NCBI GenBank assembly: GCA_021018995.1
Contig: CM037588.1
Span: 150,679,725-150,743,724 of the forward strand
Source: Chloranthus sessilifolius
Lineage: Eukaryota; Streptophyta; Magnoliopsida; Chloranthales; Chloranthaceae
Reading direction: 5' to 3'
Length of the DNA stretch: 64,000 nucleotides
The position numbers were made by a program, and so were the translations under genes. The notes beneath the pieces are model-generated. The model had not been told where the DNA came from. It did no database searches and saw only the letters and a list, made by a program, of their open reading frames with translations. This document shows positions 10,743 through 22,449 of the stretch, in pieces (position 1 is the first letter of the stretch; each line of letters starts with the position of its first letter).

Positions 10743-12137
10743 ATGTCTTCTAGAGGAAGGGGCCGACCCAGGGGCGGCTATAGTAGAAGTTTGTGTAGTC
10801 GAGATGCTTTTATCTCGGATACCAATAGTCCTGTAGGAGATAGAGGGGCTTCAGGCAGTGGTGGCCAAGGGAGCCAAGATCAAGCAGAGGCTCAGGATCG
10901 CAATCGTCAAGATCGAGATCAAAGAGAACAAGAGAGAGTCAGAGAAAGAAATGAAGACAAAGAGGAGCGTCAGAAGATGATGCACACTATGGAAACCATG
11001 GCGACTGCCATGGCCCAACAGGCAGCATCTTTGGCAGCTCATACTGCCCACAAGCAGCATCAGCCACCGACACCTCCAGTGGCTCCGACACCGCCTGTGT
11101 CTTCTGCGTTTACTGAGTTTAGGAGGATGAGACCTCTTAGCTTTTCGGGGCAGGCAGAGCCCATGGCAGCTGAGAACTGGCTGAGTGAGATGGAGAAAGT
11201 GTTTAGTGTGCTCACGTGTACAGAGGACGAGAGCGTCCGTTGGGCAGCCTACATGTTGGATGGAGAGGCTAGGCCTTGGTGGAAGTCTGTTTCACGGACT
11301 AGGGCTCAGGAGACTCTAGATTTGCCCTGGACATGGGATGAATTTGTTGAAGAGTTCAACCAACAGTACTTCCCAGAAGTGGTGAGGAACCAAATGGAGA
11401 TTCAATTTTCACAGCTTGTTCAAGGGAAGAAAACTGTTAGAGAGTATGGAGTGGAGTTCATGCGACTCACTCGCTTCGCGTCTAACTACGTCATCACAGA
11501 GATGATGAGAGCGAAGAGGTTTCAGCAAGGGTTGAGACCGGATGTGAGGGGAGGAGTAGCACCATTCCAAATGAGGACCTATGGAGAGGTCATGAGCAAG
11601 GCGCTTGTAGTGGAGGAAGAAAATAATAATAAATACCGCCAGAGGGAACAACAAAGAAGGTGGAATGTGGATCAGAGTAGAACGGGGAACTACAAACCGG
11701 TGAACAAAAAGCCGAAATTCGTAGCAAACAATCAGAGACCACTGTTCCAAAGAGGGTATCAAAGACCGGCGCAGCAGACCAACCAGCAGAAATTTCCATT
11801 GCTTGCGTCGGGGAGGCCGATACGGTACAAGAGCCCTGCTATCACTACCGGAGCTACAGTTACACAGGGTTTCTCGTGAGCAGCTTCTTCCACACCTCGA
11901 GAGACTTGTGCCAAGTGTGGCAAGTCTCACAAGACAACGGATTGTAGACAGGGAACTCGGGGCTGTTTCAGATGTGGCAAGGTGGGCCACTTGATCAAAG
12001 ATTGCCCTGAGGCAAACAAGGGGAAGATGGCTTCAGCTCCTATGCCACGACCTATACAAGCAAGGAAGCCGATAGTCCAAGGGAGAGCCTATGCGGTCAC
12101 AGCCCAAGAGGCCCAAAATACAAATGATGTGATCCAA
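10743..12137 (+). CDS. gag: gag region of the chromovirus (fossil)
   Basis: The start ATGTCTTCTAGAGG opens a basic, Arg/Gly-rich N-terminus, then a charged coiled-coil-like stretch (DRDQREQERVRERNEDKE). A retrotransposon gag domain follows, at about residues 130-290 (PLSFSGQAEPMAAENWLSEM, later ETLDLPWTWDEFVEEFNQQY). Near the end a CX2CX4HX4C zinc knuckle (CFRCGKVGHLIKDC) is readable at about 11968-12006. It would form the particle shell and bind RNA. Part of a broken element. Confidence 0.85.
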
Positions 12138-12282
12138 GGTGAGATTTCTTTTAAATAAAGAATTTTAATTTTTGAAAATTTTAGATAGAGAAGGTGCATC
12201 TATATAGAAAATAGAAAAGAACTCGTATATAATAATTTTGTATGATAGTGTACATTATATATATACGTGTATGTATGACTAG
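12138..12282 (+). other. AT-rich spacer between gag and protease, intron-like in composition
   Basis: About 145 bases far richer in A and T than the coding parts on either side, beginning GTGAGATTT and ending TGACTAG. The Ogre/Tat branch of Ty3/gypsy is known to use a spliced intron in pol. Whether this family splices here is not known, and I claim no product. Confidence 0.4.
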
Positions 12283-12309
12283 GTGCATTACAAATCTATG
12301 AGAAAGGAA

Positions 12310-12660
12310 GCGATGTGACACATAAAGCACGAGTGTTGATAGACCCGGGGTCTACCCACTCATTTATTACCCCTCGCTTCACAAAGAAGATGAAAGTCAC
12401 CCCAGGGGAGTTAGACTTTGTGTTAACCATGACTATTCCGACTGGGAAATCGGTTGATACCGAAAAGGTTTGCAACTCCGTGATCTTGAGAATCATGGAT
12501 GGAGACGTCTTTGAACTACTGGCGAGCCTCATTTTGTTAGACATGCAAGGATTCGACTTGATCCTTGGTATGGATTGGTTGTCGACTCACTGTGCGACGG
12601 TAGATTGCAAGAACAAGGTCGTCATCTTCAGACCCAACACGAGGAAATCATTTCGATTTC
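12310..12660 (+). CDS. pro: Aspartic protease region (fossil)
   Basis: The active-site stretch is VLIDPGSTHSFITPRF, and further on FDLILGMDWLSTHCATVDC is the typical second motif of Ty3/gypsy proteases. It lies between gag and reverse transcriptase as expected. It would cleave the Gag-Pol polyprotein in a working element. Part of a broken element. Confidence 0.85.
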
Positions 12661-12807
12661 GAGGAGAGAGATCGACGCATGTGCCACTTATTTCTGCAAT
12701 CAGAGCCGAGCGCTTGATCAGAAAAGGGTGCGGCGGTTTCTTGGCATTCTTGAAGGAGGATAAAGAAGAGAAGAATATTATCTCCGAGATAGCCGTGGTA
12801 CGAGAAT

Positions 12808-13750
12808 TTGAATGTGTTTCCGGAGGAATTACCAGGATTACCTCCAGATAGAGAAGTTGAGTTCGCTATCGACTTAGCACCAGGAACAGAGCCTGTTTCT
12901 AAAGCACCATATAGAATGGCTCCTGCTGAGTTGAAGGAGTTGAAGGAGCAGTTACAAGAGTTCATGGACAAGGGGTTTGTTAGACCAAGCATGTCTCCAT
13001 GGAGAGCACCGGTCTTGTTTGTAAAGAAAAAAGATGGGTCAATGCGGCTAGGTATTGACTATCGGCAATTAAACAAACTCACTATTAAGAATCGATACCC
13101 TTTGCCTAGGATAGATGACTTATTTGATCAACTACAAGGAGCGAAGTACTTTTCCAAGATCGATCTTAGATCTGGATATCATCAGTTGAGAGTCAAGGCA
13201 GAGGATGTTCAGAAGACTGCATTCAGGACTCGGTACGGACACTGTGAATTCCTAGTGATGCCGTTTGGGATGACAAATGCCTCGGCGTTATTCATGGATC
13301 TGATGAATAGGGTGTTTAAACCACACCTAGACTCTTGTGTCGTAGTGTTTGTTGACAACATCCTGATCTATTCAAAATCAGAGGAAGAGCATGAGAAGCA
13401 CTTGAGAATAGCCCTACAAACTCTACGTAAACACCAGTTGTATGCCAAGCTCAATAAATGTGAGTTTTGGTTAGAGGAAGTTAACTTTTTGGGACATGTT
13501 GTCTCAAAAGAGGGTGTCACAGTAGACCCAGCAAAGATCGAAGCAGTGGTGAATTGGGAGCAACCAAAGACCATGACCGACATCAGGAGTTTCCTTGGAT
13601 TAGCAGGTTACTATCGATGTTTTGTTGAAGGGTTTTCAAAGATATCAGGACCACTCACGAGACTTACACAGAAAGACCAAGGTTCGAATGGAGTGAGGCA
13701 TGCGAGAAGAGTTTTCAAGAACTCAAGAAGAGACTCACTTCAGCTCCAGT
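12808..13750 (+). CDS. Reverse transcriptase region (fossil)
   Basis: Ty3/gypsy reverse transcriptase landmarks appear in order: [64 protein letters not shown], then the catalytic-core region and the connection stretch [20 protein letters not shown]. This gives a confident clade-level match to plant chromoviruses. Part of a broken element. Confidence 0.9.
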
Positions 13751-13789
13751 ATTAGCGATTCCTTCAAGCAGTGGGGGGTTCGCAGTATA

Positions 13790-14140
13790 CAGCAATGCTT
13801 CGTACAATGGTTTGGGTGCGTGCTTAATCAACACAGAAAGGTGATAGCGTACGGATCGAGACAGTTGAAAGAGCATGAGAAGAATTATCCGACACATGAC
13901 CTGGAACTAGCAGCGGTCATTTTTGCGCTGAAAATTTGGAGACATTACCTGTACGGTGAGACCTTTGAGATCTTCACCGATCATAAAAGCCTCAGATATC
14001 TGTTTACACAGAAAGATCTAAACATGAGGCAGCGCAAATGGATGGAGTTCCTCAAGGACTATGACTGTTTCATACAGTACCATCCAGGAAAGGCTAATGT
14101 AGTAGTCGATGCCTTGAGTTGGAAGAGTTCGGCTCAATTG
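13790..14140 (+). CDS. RNase H region (fossil)
   Basis: It reads [35 protein letters not shown] and [20 protein letters not shown], the standard Ty3/gypsy RNase H series, followed by the tether [17 protein letters not shown]. Part of a broken element. Confidence 0.9.
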
Positions 14141-14399
14141 GCTTATTTGATTTTGGGTATGCACCGGTGGAAGTTATTTGAAGACCTGGCACTATATGAT
14201 GCGAACATCGAGTCGCAAGCTACAGGAGCCTTCTTGGCTAATATATCAATGAGACCGGTGATATTTGAGCATATCTACGAGCTACAGATGAAAGACCCGG
14301 CGCTAACCAAGATTCGTCAAGATGTAACTGAAGGCATCAGATTCGAGTTCTCAATCAAGGAGGATGGTTCCTTATTGTACAAGGGTCGTCTTTGCATTC

Positions 14400-15500
14400 C
14401 GGACCATGCCAATCTGCGGCGAACTATCCTTGATGAGGCTCACAAGTCAAGCTATGCTATCCACCCGGGTAGCACGAAGATGTATCAGGACTTGAAAAAG
14501 AATTACTAGTGGAGAGGTTTGAAGCAAGACGTGGCAGAGTACGTGTCGCGGTGTTTGACGTGCCAACAAGTGAAGATCGATCATAGACACCTCGCAGGGT
14601 TATTGCAGCCTCTACCTATACTGGAATGAAAGTGGGAATCGATCTCTATGAACTTCATCGTTGGGCTACCGCGTACTGCAAAGAGGTACAATGTCATTTG
14701 GATAGTGGTCGATCGATTGACCAAGTCAGTGCACTTCTTGCCTTACAACACGATGTACACGGCGGGAAGACTTGTAGAGCTATATATGAAGGAGATCGTC
14801 TGTTTGCATGGGATTCCGAGTAGCATTGTTTCTGACCTTGACCCATTATATACATCGAAGTTTTGGAAGAAATTTCAAGAAGGAATGGGAACGCGTTTGG
14901 ATTTCAGTTCAGCATTCCATCCACAAACTGATGGGCAAACAGAGCGGGTCAATCAGATCATCGAGGACATGCTTAGGGCGTGTATGTTAGAATTGCAAGG
15001 ATCATGGGATCAACACCTACCGTTGATTGAGTTTGCATATAACAACAGTTTTCAGACGAGTATTGGCATGGCACCGTATGAAGCTCTTTATGGACAGCGA
15101 TGTAGATCGCCCATCAATTGGGAGAAAACCGATGAGAAATTTGTTTTGAGACCGGAAATACTTGAAGATAATACCACCTATGTTCGGATGATAAGGGCCA
15201 AACTCAAAGCGGCTCAGAGTAGACAGAAAAGCTACGTCGATATCAAGCGGACGAGTGTAGACTTTAAAGTGAGTGAACATGTATTTGTAAAAGTGTCGCC
15301 TATGAAGGGCGTGATGAGATTTGGAAAGAGAGGGAAGTTAAATCTCCGCTATCTTGGACCATTTGAGGTTCTGGGTCGAGTAGGGGAAGTTGCTTACCGC
15401 ATTGGATTGCCACCGTTATTTGATCGAGTACACAATGTGTTCCACGTATCTATGCTCAGGAAGTATCTTAATGGCCCTGATCAAGTGTTGAGTGGCCAAT
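14400..15500 (+). CDS. int: Integrase region (fossil)
   Basis: A zinc-binding HHCC segment lies near 14400-14600. The core starts at about 14648 ([60 protein letters not shown]). The C-terminal GPY-like part follows ([20 protein letters not shown], then [13 protein letters not shown]). Domain order after RNase H is that of Ty3/gypsy. Part of a broken element. Confidence 0.9.
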
Positions 15501-15508
15501 CATTTTAG

Positions 15509-15694
15509 ATGCATGAGGATATGAGCATGATCAAAGAACCGGCGGAGATATTAGATCGAAAGGAACAAGTGTTGCGGACAAAAGTGATTCCATTAGTGCT
15601 TGTTCGATGGAGAAATCATCCGGCCGAAGAAGCTACGTGGGAACAAGAGGCCGACGTAAAGGAGCAATACCCGGACTTGTTTGCGACGAGTTGA
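15509..15694 (+). CDS. Chromodomain at the C-terminus of pol (fossil)
   Basis: It reads EILDRKEQVLRTKVIPLVLV, then RWRNHPAEEATWEQEADVKE, the standard C-terminal chromodomain of Tekay/Del chromoviruses. In the family it steers integration to chromatin marks. Its presence is the main ground for calling a chromovirus. Confidence 0.85.
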   Translation: MHEDMSMIKEPAEILDRKEQVLRTKVIPLVLVRWRNHPAEEATWEQEADVKEQYPDLFATS

Positions 15695-15958
15695 GATTTA
15701 AATTGTATCACCGCAAGCATGTTCGCGAATTTAAACTATATATTGTAATCCAATGTGGACCTCTTGATCAATTGTGCAATAAAGAGAATGTTAGTCGGAA
15801 ATCGTGCCGTGATGCCATATAGATTACATGTTTGGGACTCATCATGCCACACAATGTCTAAGAAGACATGCTTCAAAAAGCCAGTGACCAACTGGTCATG
15901 AATTACCAAGCAAACAAAAGAGACAAAGATAAGAAAATTTGTGAACTTTTGATGAAAA

Positions 15959-16420
15959 CCGATTTATCGATTTTCAAATCGATTAATCGATTTTGGTCGA
16001 TTAGTCGACTGGCATACACCAGTGAGTGGAGATTGAGAGGAGGTTCAGAAAATTACTAAAGTGTAATTTCGATTAATCGATTTGGGGATCGATTAATCGA
16101 TTTGGGATTTCGATTAATCGATATTGGAATTCGATTAATCGACTAACACATCTCAGTGACTTGGGAATTTTAAAAAAAAATTAGGACATTGCGATTTCGA
16201 TTAGTCGAAGTGAAATTCGATTAATCGATTTTGGGAAATCGATTAATCGACTGGCACGCGCCAGTGAACTGGAAGGCGTAGAAATTTTAAGTGACCACGA
16301 TTTCGATTAATCGAAATGAATTCGATTAATCGATTTTGAGTTTCGATTAATCGATTTCGCGCGACTGGAGTAGGTTTTTAAAAATCGATTAATCGATTTT
16401 AGGAATCGATTAATCAAATC
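15959..16420. repeat. Palindrome array, TCGATTAATCGA type, internal 3' region
   Basis: Around 15 copies of TCGATTAATCGA or close variants between the end of pol and the extra ORF, of the same kind as in the LTRs. A few lie in a repeated context such as GACTGGCA...CCAGTGA, which suggests local duplication of a larger unit. Confidence 0.9.
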
Positions 16421-16764
16421 GGGCCTATAAATATAAAATGAAGGGGGATTTCTCCCCATTCGAAAATATTTTTGGGTTTTTTCTTACGCGCCTTTTCCTC
16501 TTCCTCCTTCAACCACCTTGTGACCTAGGGTTTTGCGGTTTAGGATCGATTTCGGATCGAAATCGTTGCCGTTTGGGATCGAATACCTACGGTAAACCCT
16601 AGATCCGAGCTTTTTGTTCAATTTGAGCCATTAAACCCTAGTTTTTATTGATTTTTCACCAATATGCCGCCTTGAACTCGCTTGACCATGAAGCAAGCGG
16701 CTTCGAAGCTTCCAGTACGGTGTAAGAATGCCGCACCGCCACCACCAACACCATCGCCCGTAAG

Positions 16765-18170
16765 ATGCCCCCATCCCCGTCGTCATCGGATACCACATCC
16801 GGTTCGACGAGCGCGTTGTCGCGCGAATCCACACCGACCATACCACCACCACCCATCGACATGACACAACCAAATGAGTGGTGGGCGGCAAAGACGTTCG
16901 AAGATGAGTATATCTTCGATGAAAACTTGTTTACGGACCCCACGTCGAGGGTGAGACCAAATGGGCTAGGAACTACTTGGTCAAAGCGGGCCTCGGTAAC
17001 CTACTAACACCACTCCACGGGTGTTATTACCCTAGACTGGTTCGCCTATTTTACCAAGGCTTGGCGGAGGGTCCGACCGATGACACAGTTACGACCAAGA
17101 TTGATGGTCGTGACTACACCTTCACCTGTCGCCACATTCACGAAGCCCTCGAGTGTTATTTGGATTTCATGCCCGAGACCACCCTCTTCCCACCATTTGC
17201 AGAGGAGGTGAGATTTGAGGAGATTATAACTGAGATGACCAAGGGGAAGAAGGGGTCGGGATCGTCCATTAGACGGGTCGATTTGCCCCATTACATGTGG
17301 ATGTTTGATTCTATAATCAAGTGCAACCTTTACCCGATGCGTCATGATACAGAGAGGGTGGAGTTGGTCCAACAGGCCCTATACGCGGCATTCCGCGGCC
17401 GTTGGTTCTACGCCACCAAGATCGTCCTCGAGGGGATGGTCTATATAAAGGGGAAGTTGATGAAGGGTATCTACGACCTAAGGAAAAGATGTCGTACGCT
17501 CGCCTCATTTCGAGCATGCTGGAGTGCTAAACCGACGCTCCAGGGTACGCCATCTCACCCCATGAGGAGAAGGCTACCGACCACGTGAAGCACTACTCCA
17601 TCGCTTCATGGGGTCGTAATTATAGATTGTTGAAGAAGACCCTACCAGTTGGGGGCCCAGTACCAGCAGCAACAGTAGCACCACCACCACCCCCACCACC
17701 ACAGCAAGACCCGCCAGTGGGGGAAGCACCACCCGTCATTCCAGCTGAGAGGCAGCCCATAGTGCCCCCTCCTACCACATTCGCTACGCCACCGTCACAG
17801 TCAGTGGCTGCAACACCACTTCTTCATACCGCCGAGGAGCAGCTCGTTCGGCGCCTACTATCGAGGACGTGTTGGCCCAGATGGAGGCCAACAATCAGAT
17901 GATGAACTGGCGGATGGACTTCCTGATGTACCACACCATGCGATACATCTATCCTCAGGACTACCGTCGTCGTCTCGCGCAGGAGGAGTGGACTGCGGGC
18001 AGGACCGCTTTCCACTCGGGTGCAGCTTTTCACACGGTTACCCCTGCTGCCGACGATTCGCCTTGCCACCTCATCCACCGAGACAGGCAGTCACTGAGTC
18101 GGACCAGCTAGCCAGACGAACAGCAGCAGCACCAGACCAGCCGGGAGAGGGGACGGCGTGAGCGCCTGAC
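16765..18170 (+). CDS. Extra ORF between pol and 3' LTR (fossil; plant transposon-protein-like domain)
   Basis: A Ser/Pro-rich start is followed by a globular stretch at about 16990-17560 (YYPRLVRLFYQGLAEGPTDD, then RDYTFTCRHIHEALECYLDF, then VRFEEIITEMTKGKKGSGSS). A proline-rich tail (about 17640-17800) and an Arg/Tyr-rich end follow. The pattern (aromatic-P-LV-x-FY, then a short strand and an I-x-x-L helix) resembles the 'putative plant transposon protein' domain found in many plant Ty3/gypsy elements. No function is known. It is not a recognisable envelope gene. Broken, like the rest. Confidence 0.55.
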
Positions 18171-18467
18171 GATGGCGTTATTTTGTGATCACTTTTTGGA
18201 TATTTTTGTGCTGTTGTATTTAAAATCTCAATTGTAATTATGGAGAACAGTAAAGGAAAATTGTAAAATTGTGGGAAATGAATAGCAAACAGTTTCGTTT
18301 TATTTACCAATGTTATTTCTTTTTACTGCAAATTGTCCACCGGTTTGTAATCAAGACTATGCATGTGTTGATGTACTAAGTCAAAGTGTACATGGATCTG
18401 TGGCGTTACCTGTGTGGGGGACCCCAGCGACGCACCTTTGAGTTCATTTTCGAGGACCAAAATTCCC

Positions 18468-18480
18468 AAGGTAGGGAGAA
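18468..18480 (+). other. Polypurine tract
   Basis: AAGGTAGGGAGAA lies directly before the TG of the 3' LTR, where the plus-strand primer of LTR elements sits. Confidence 0.8.
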
Positions 18481-20946
18481 TGTAATATCCCAAAAATTTG
18501 AGCGTTAAACAGTGACCTCGGGATCCGTGCCCGACTGGTCGTAGGTTTGACCAAATGATGGTCAAACAGTGGACTCATGAAGTGATGAACTACTGTAATG
18601 TAAATTTGACCTAAGTGTAGTATATAGTGTGAGTTTAAGGCCACATACACATATCTCTGGTGTATGTGCTTAACACCGAAACTTGAGAGAGGATATAAGG
18701 GTTTTAATAACCTAGGTTTCATGGTTTTGGTCAGTAAAGAGAGTTAAGAAGAGAGAGAGAGAGAGAGAGCCAAAGTAAGTTAATGAAAATGAATTAATGT
18801 GGCTGGATTGAAGGGCTGATTAGAGCATTGAATGCCGGATTCAACACATGAGAAGCCGTTGAAGCAAAAAGCTGGAACCCTAGCCACTTAACCAACCAAT
18901 CCATCTTTGTAGGGATTGATTTGAGGTGAGGCCTTATTAGATTTAAATGCATGTCTTGATGGTTAAAATTAGTCAACTGAAGTTAAAAAGATAGATTAGA
19001 GGCATAGAAAAGAGAAGGAATTGATAAGGAAAAGATTTGGAAGAACAGCCCGAAAAGGGGCTGAGTCTGGCCAAATCGATTAATCAATTTGAGAATCGAT
19101 TAATCGATTTTGGTCTAGAAGTTGAAAAAGTAAGGATGCCCGATTTCGATTAATCGATCTAGAAATCGATTAATCGATTTTGAAAGTCGATTAATCGATT
19201 TGGAAATCGACTAATCGACTGGGTACTCCCAGTGGCTGGAGAGATAAGGCTTTGGGAAATCGACTAATCGATTTTGGATTTCAATTAATCGATTTGGGAT
19301 CGACTAATCGATTTTGGATTTTCGACTGCTCGATTTGAGAATCGATTTAACCATTTTGGGGAATTCGATTAATCGATTTGGGATCGATTAATCGATTTTG
19401 GGAATCGATTTTGGCAGTTTCACTTGACTTCTTAATTGGACCTTGAGGTTCATGGAGGGTTTAGGATCTTCTCTATTGCATCTTTAGTGATATGTTGTAT
19501 GTGTTATGATGTACCATAGGTAGTACGTGTGAAAGCAAGCATAAGGAGCTGTGTGGGACCTTGATGCTTGGATCTTCAGAGACCTGAGGTAGGGAACACC
19601 TTGAACATGTACTTTAAATTGCAAGAGCATGTATGTAGTGATATAGAAATCAAATTGAAAATGTTTTAACTGTATAAATCTTTGTGAAAAGGATGCGTGT
19701 GTGACACCAAGAAAGTGAATGAGAATGAGACATCCCCAGGGGGTGAGAAAGTGATAAACGCATCTGTGTGATACGAGTAACTGAGACCAAGTAAACTAAT
19801 GAAAATGAGACATCCCCAGGGGATGAGAAGGTGATAAGGCATCAGTGTGATGCGAGCAATTTAGACATCTCAGGAATGTAAGTAAGATTGAATAATTATT
19901 GATAAGGCCTAACTGATATAAAGTAGCACTTTTACATGGTGAATAACTATATGTAAAGCACATGATATTTTTGTTATTTAAGGATTTAATAGAATACCCC
20001 ACCGACGTGGCGAGATACCCACGACTGACTCGGCAAGATATCCGTGACCGGTACGGCGGCCAATCCGTACACCAGTACGGAGGTTTATCCGTACACAATA
20101 AGCACATCCCAGGAATGTTGAGATGAGATTTAACCCCGCCGCCTATGAGAAAGGGGCTTGGGCAGTATTCCCAGGGAATACATATAACAACTGTCTATTT
20201 AGACGACAATGGAGGGTATTCCATCGGGGCTCGATGCTATATTGCTCGAGGACTACTTAAGTTGAAGATTTAAATTTTGTTTTAGGCCGTAATTCATGTA
20301 AATTCATGAGCGTTAAGAATAAATGCATAATTGTCATCTTTTAAACTGTTTTTCCAGTAAATGCATAGATACATCATGCTTAGAATATCATGGAATATAT
20401 GTGAGATTTTAACTTATATGTTCATTGTATCGTTTCCCTATTGAGCTAGGATGTAGCTCACCCTTTAGAATATACGTCGCAGGTCCAATGCTAGCAGCCG
20501 CCGAGGCTTCGGGAGATGTGGATCCGGGTGATTCGGATTACGTGCCTGGGGACGAGTTGGAGCCCCCTCCTGAGGACTTCTTCTAGGAGACTCCGCTGAG
20601 TACTTTGATAAAGAGAGATTTTGAGAGTACATTTGTACGGCTTGGTATATCAAGCCTTTTTGAAACCTGTATTTAAATTGATATATTCTTTTGGTGAACC
20701 ATCTAGGGTGATCTGTTGATTCACCGATGGTTCGGATCGGTTCTCTGTTCATGCGTTGGCATGAAAGCAGAACTGTATTTTGAGTTTACACTTAGAATAG
20801 TATTTTACTTCCACATCGTATAATTATTGATCCATTTTGTCTCGATATTGCTTGTTATACCAATGTTCCATACATAGCCATGGGGCACGGTCTAAAGGAT
20901 CGTGCTGACGCACGGGTTTCGGGGTGCCGAAATCCGGGCTGTCACA
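18481..20946 (+). repeat. 3' LTR of the chromovirus
   Basis: It begins TGTAATATCCCAAAAATTTG and ends GAAATCCGGGCTGTCACA, 2466 bp. The ending is shared with the solo LTR at 44420-46924. It contains its own TCGATTAATCGA array at 19074-19412. Confidence 0.9.
19074..19412. repeat. Palindrome array, TCGATTAATCGA type, in the 3' LTR
   Basis: About 13 copies. The number and spacing differ from the 5' LTR array (8838-9114), so the array has expanded or contracted since insertion. Confidence 0.9.
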
Positions 20947-21260
20947 CACACTCACACATTCAATTCAGCCTCCTCTCTCCCTTCTCATTTACTCCTCTCT
21001 CAACAACTCAAGACGAGAAATAAATTCTCGTTAAGTCTAACTCTTTTATTATGACCTAGACTTAGTGTTAAGCACATACAACCATACTAGGTGTATCGAA
21101 AATCATTCTAAGGTCCACATAAATTACCTATTCATTCTCAATTTTACTTGACACCTGTCACAACACGACCTATCCATTACATTAACAAGGTCAAGCACTT
21201 GACATGATGGCACGCACACCAAGGTGTACTATTCAAGCTCAAAATTTTTGGAACGTTACA
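20947..21260 (-). mobile_element. Solo LTR, minus strand, part 2 (5' portion)
   Basis: Read in reverse from 21260 it starts TGTAACGTTCCAAAAATTTT and continues with GTATGTGCTTAACAC and TTGTTGAGAGAG, the same landmarks in the same order as the start of the Tekay-like LTRs. It continues at 8239-6608 across the chromovirus insertion. Confidence 0.65.
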
Positions 21261-21457
21261 TATTCCGTATTCTAGACACTACAAAATTAATAGAGTACAA
21301 AATTAACACATGTATTATACACTTTAGGTAATTTTTTGGGATTTTTGGAGATTTTTTTGAGTTTTTTTGAAAAAAAAAAAATTATGCCATAGCATAGTCG
21401 CATATGCGATGGCACTATGCCATCGCATAGCATCGCATATGTGATTTGACAACATTG

Positions 21458-21607
21458 CTTGCGATACCGGCTTGGCACCCCACCTGTCCACCTTCACAAC
21501 TCGCACGGACAACCCATCGCGATTCGCGAGCCTTAACGTCGATCAACGAGACAAATGCGGGATGTACGCGTGCATGCGAAGTTAGAACCACAAGTAGGGA
21601 AATTTAG
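21458..21607 (+). pseudogene. Continuation of the split host exon
   Basis: Following the second CATTG (21453-21457), 49 codons stay open (LAIPAWHPTCPPSQLARTTH onward) to a TAG at 21605-21607. The text is GC-richer than its surroundings (GACAACCCATCGCGATTCGC), as a coding exon would be. Another frame (DTGLAPHLSTFTTRTDNPSR onward) is also open for 40 codons, so the true frame is uncertain. The protein is unidentified. Confidence 0.35.
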
Positions 21608-21920
21608 AGTATTCTATAGATTTTATTTATTCTATAATAATAAATAAAGAAAGAAAAAAATATGATATATATATAGATATGTATGTAAATATATAGATAT
21701 ATGTATGGGAGGATAAGGGATACTAATCCCCTTCTTCTTCCTCATTCTTTATTCCTTGCAACTTCTAAAAATAAATAAATAAATAAATAAAACTTTGTTG
21801 GCCACTTTGGGCAAAATGTCCGGCACCGGCGATGAATGGCCGACAACCAAACTGGCACCGTCCGAACACCTGATATCTGATCGACCAACCGGCATCGTTC
21901 ACCGTCGGATCCGGAGTGGC

Positions 21921-21993
21921 GGATCCGACGAGATCACTATAGCACTCACTATGGACTCCGGATCCGACGAGATCACTATAGCACTCACTATGG
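21921..21993. repeat. Two-copy tandem repeat, 39-bp period
   Basis: GGATCCGACGAGATCACTAT is followed by AGCACTCACTATGG at 21921, and the same recurs at 21960 almost unchanged. The copies are nearly identical, so the duplication is recent. The rest of 21608-22440 is AT-rich with no gene seen. Confidence 0.85.
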
Positions 21994-22449
21994 CCTATTG
22001 GGTGGAACGTGGTTGCAAGTGCAACCACCCCTTGGTTTTGATTTGGTGTCGTTGGGAAAAAAAAATTATTATTATTTTGCGAATTTGGGCCCGCATAAAA
22101 ATAAAAATTTACACATGGGTTCCCTCATAAAATGGTCTGATCTTTAGATCTGACAGTTCAGATTGTGCGATAGGACCGGGGAAATTACTATAGTGATTAG
22201 TACTCAACAACCATTGATTTAGCAAAACTTTGACTTAGCGATCAGGGTCCCCTAGAGGCAAACTTTGAGGTTGGGTCCAATGACCGACCCCTTATTATTT
22301 TATTTTTATTTTCAATCCGATGGATAGGATTGGATGAATTCATGTTTTAATTAATTGATATTACAACATAATGTTTAAAACCAAAGGAAATATGTATTTT
22401 TAATTTTCAAAAAAAACGAATCTTATTGGACAAAAGCAGGACGTACCTT

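Larger units (their letters stand above)
8240..20946 (+). mobile_element. Tekay/Del-like Ty3/gypsy chromovirus, nearly full-length fossil
   Basis: Long LTRs of about 2.4 kb flank gag, protease, reverse transcriptase, RNase H, integrase and a chromodomain in Ty3/gypsy order, plus an extra ORF before the 3' LTR. CACAC lies on both sides (8235-8239, 20947-20951). The long LTR and C-terminal chromodomain fit the Tekay/Del clade. By hand, the first ~185 bases of the two LTRs differ at 11 positions (about 6%), mostly transitions. That suggests an insertion a few million years old at usual plant rates. The coding part is broken in about five places, so it is a fossil. Confidence 0.9.
6220..21452. 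mobile_element. Inverted-repeat DNA transposon, outer shell of the first nest
   Basis: The left end (6220) reads TTGTCAAAAGCAATCACATATGCGAT. The right end (21452 backwards) reads TTGTCAAATCACATATGCGAT. They are terminal inverted repeats with one short indel, flanked by CATTG on both sides (6215-6219, 21453-21457). Both subterminal zones carry many ATGCGAT/ATCGCAT palindromes, a hAT-like trait, although hAT makes 8-bp duplications and only 5 bp match here. About 500 bp is its own DNA; the rest is later insertions. Confidence 0.6.

Noticed and set aside
11409-11990. 193-codon minus-strand frame within gag
   Set aside because: Shadow of the sense gag coding sequence. No domain on the minus strand.
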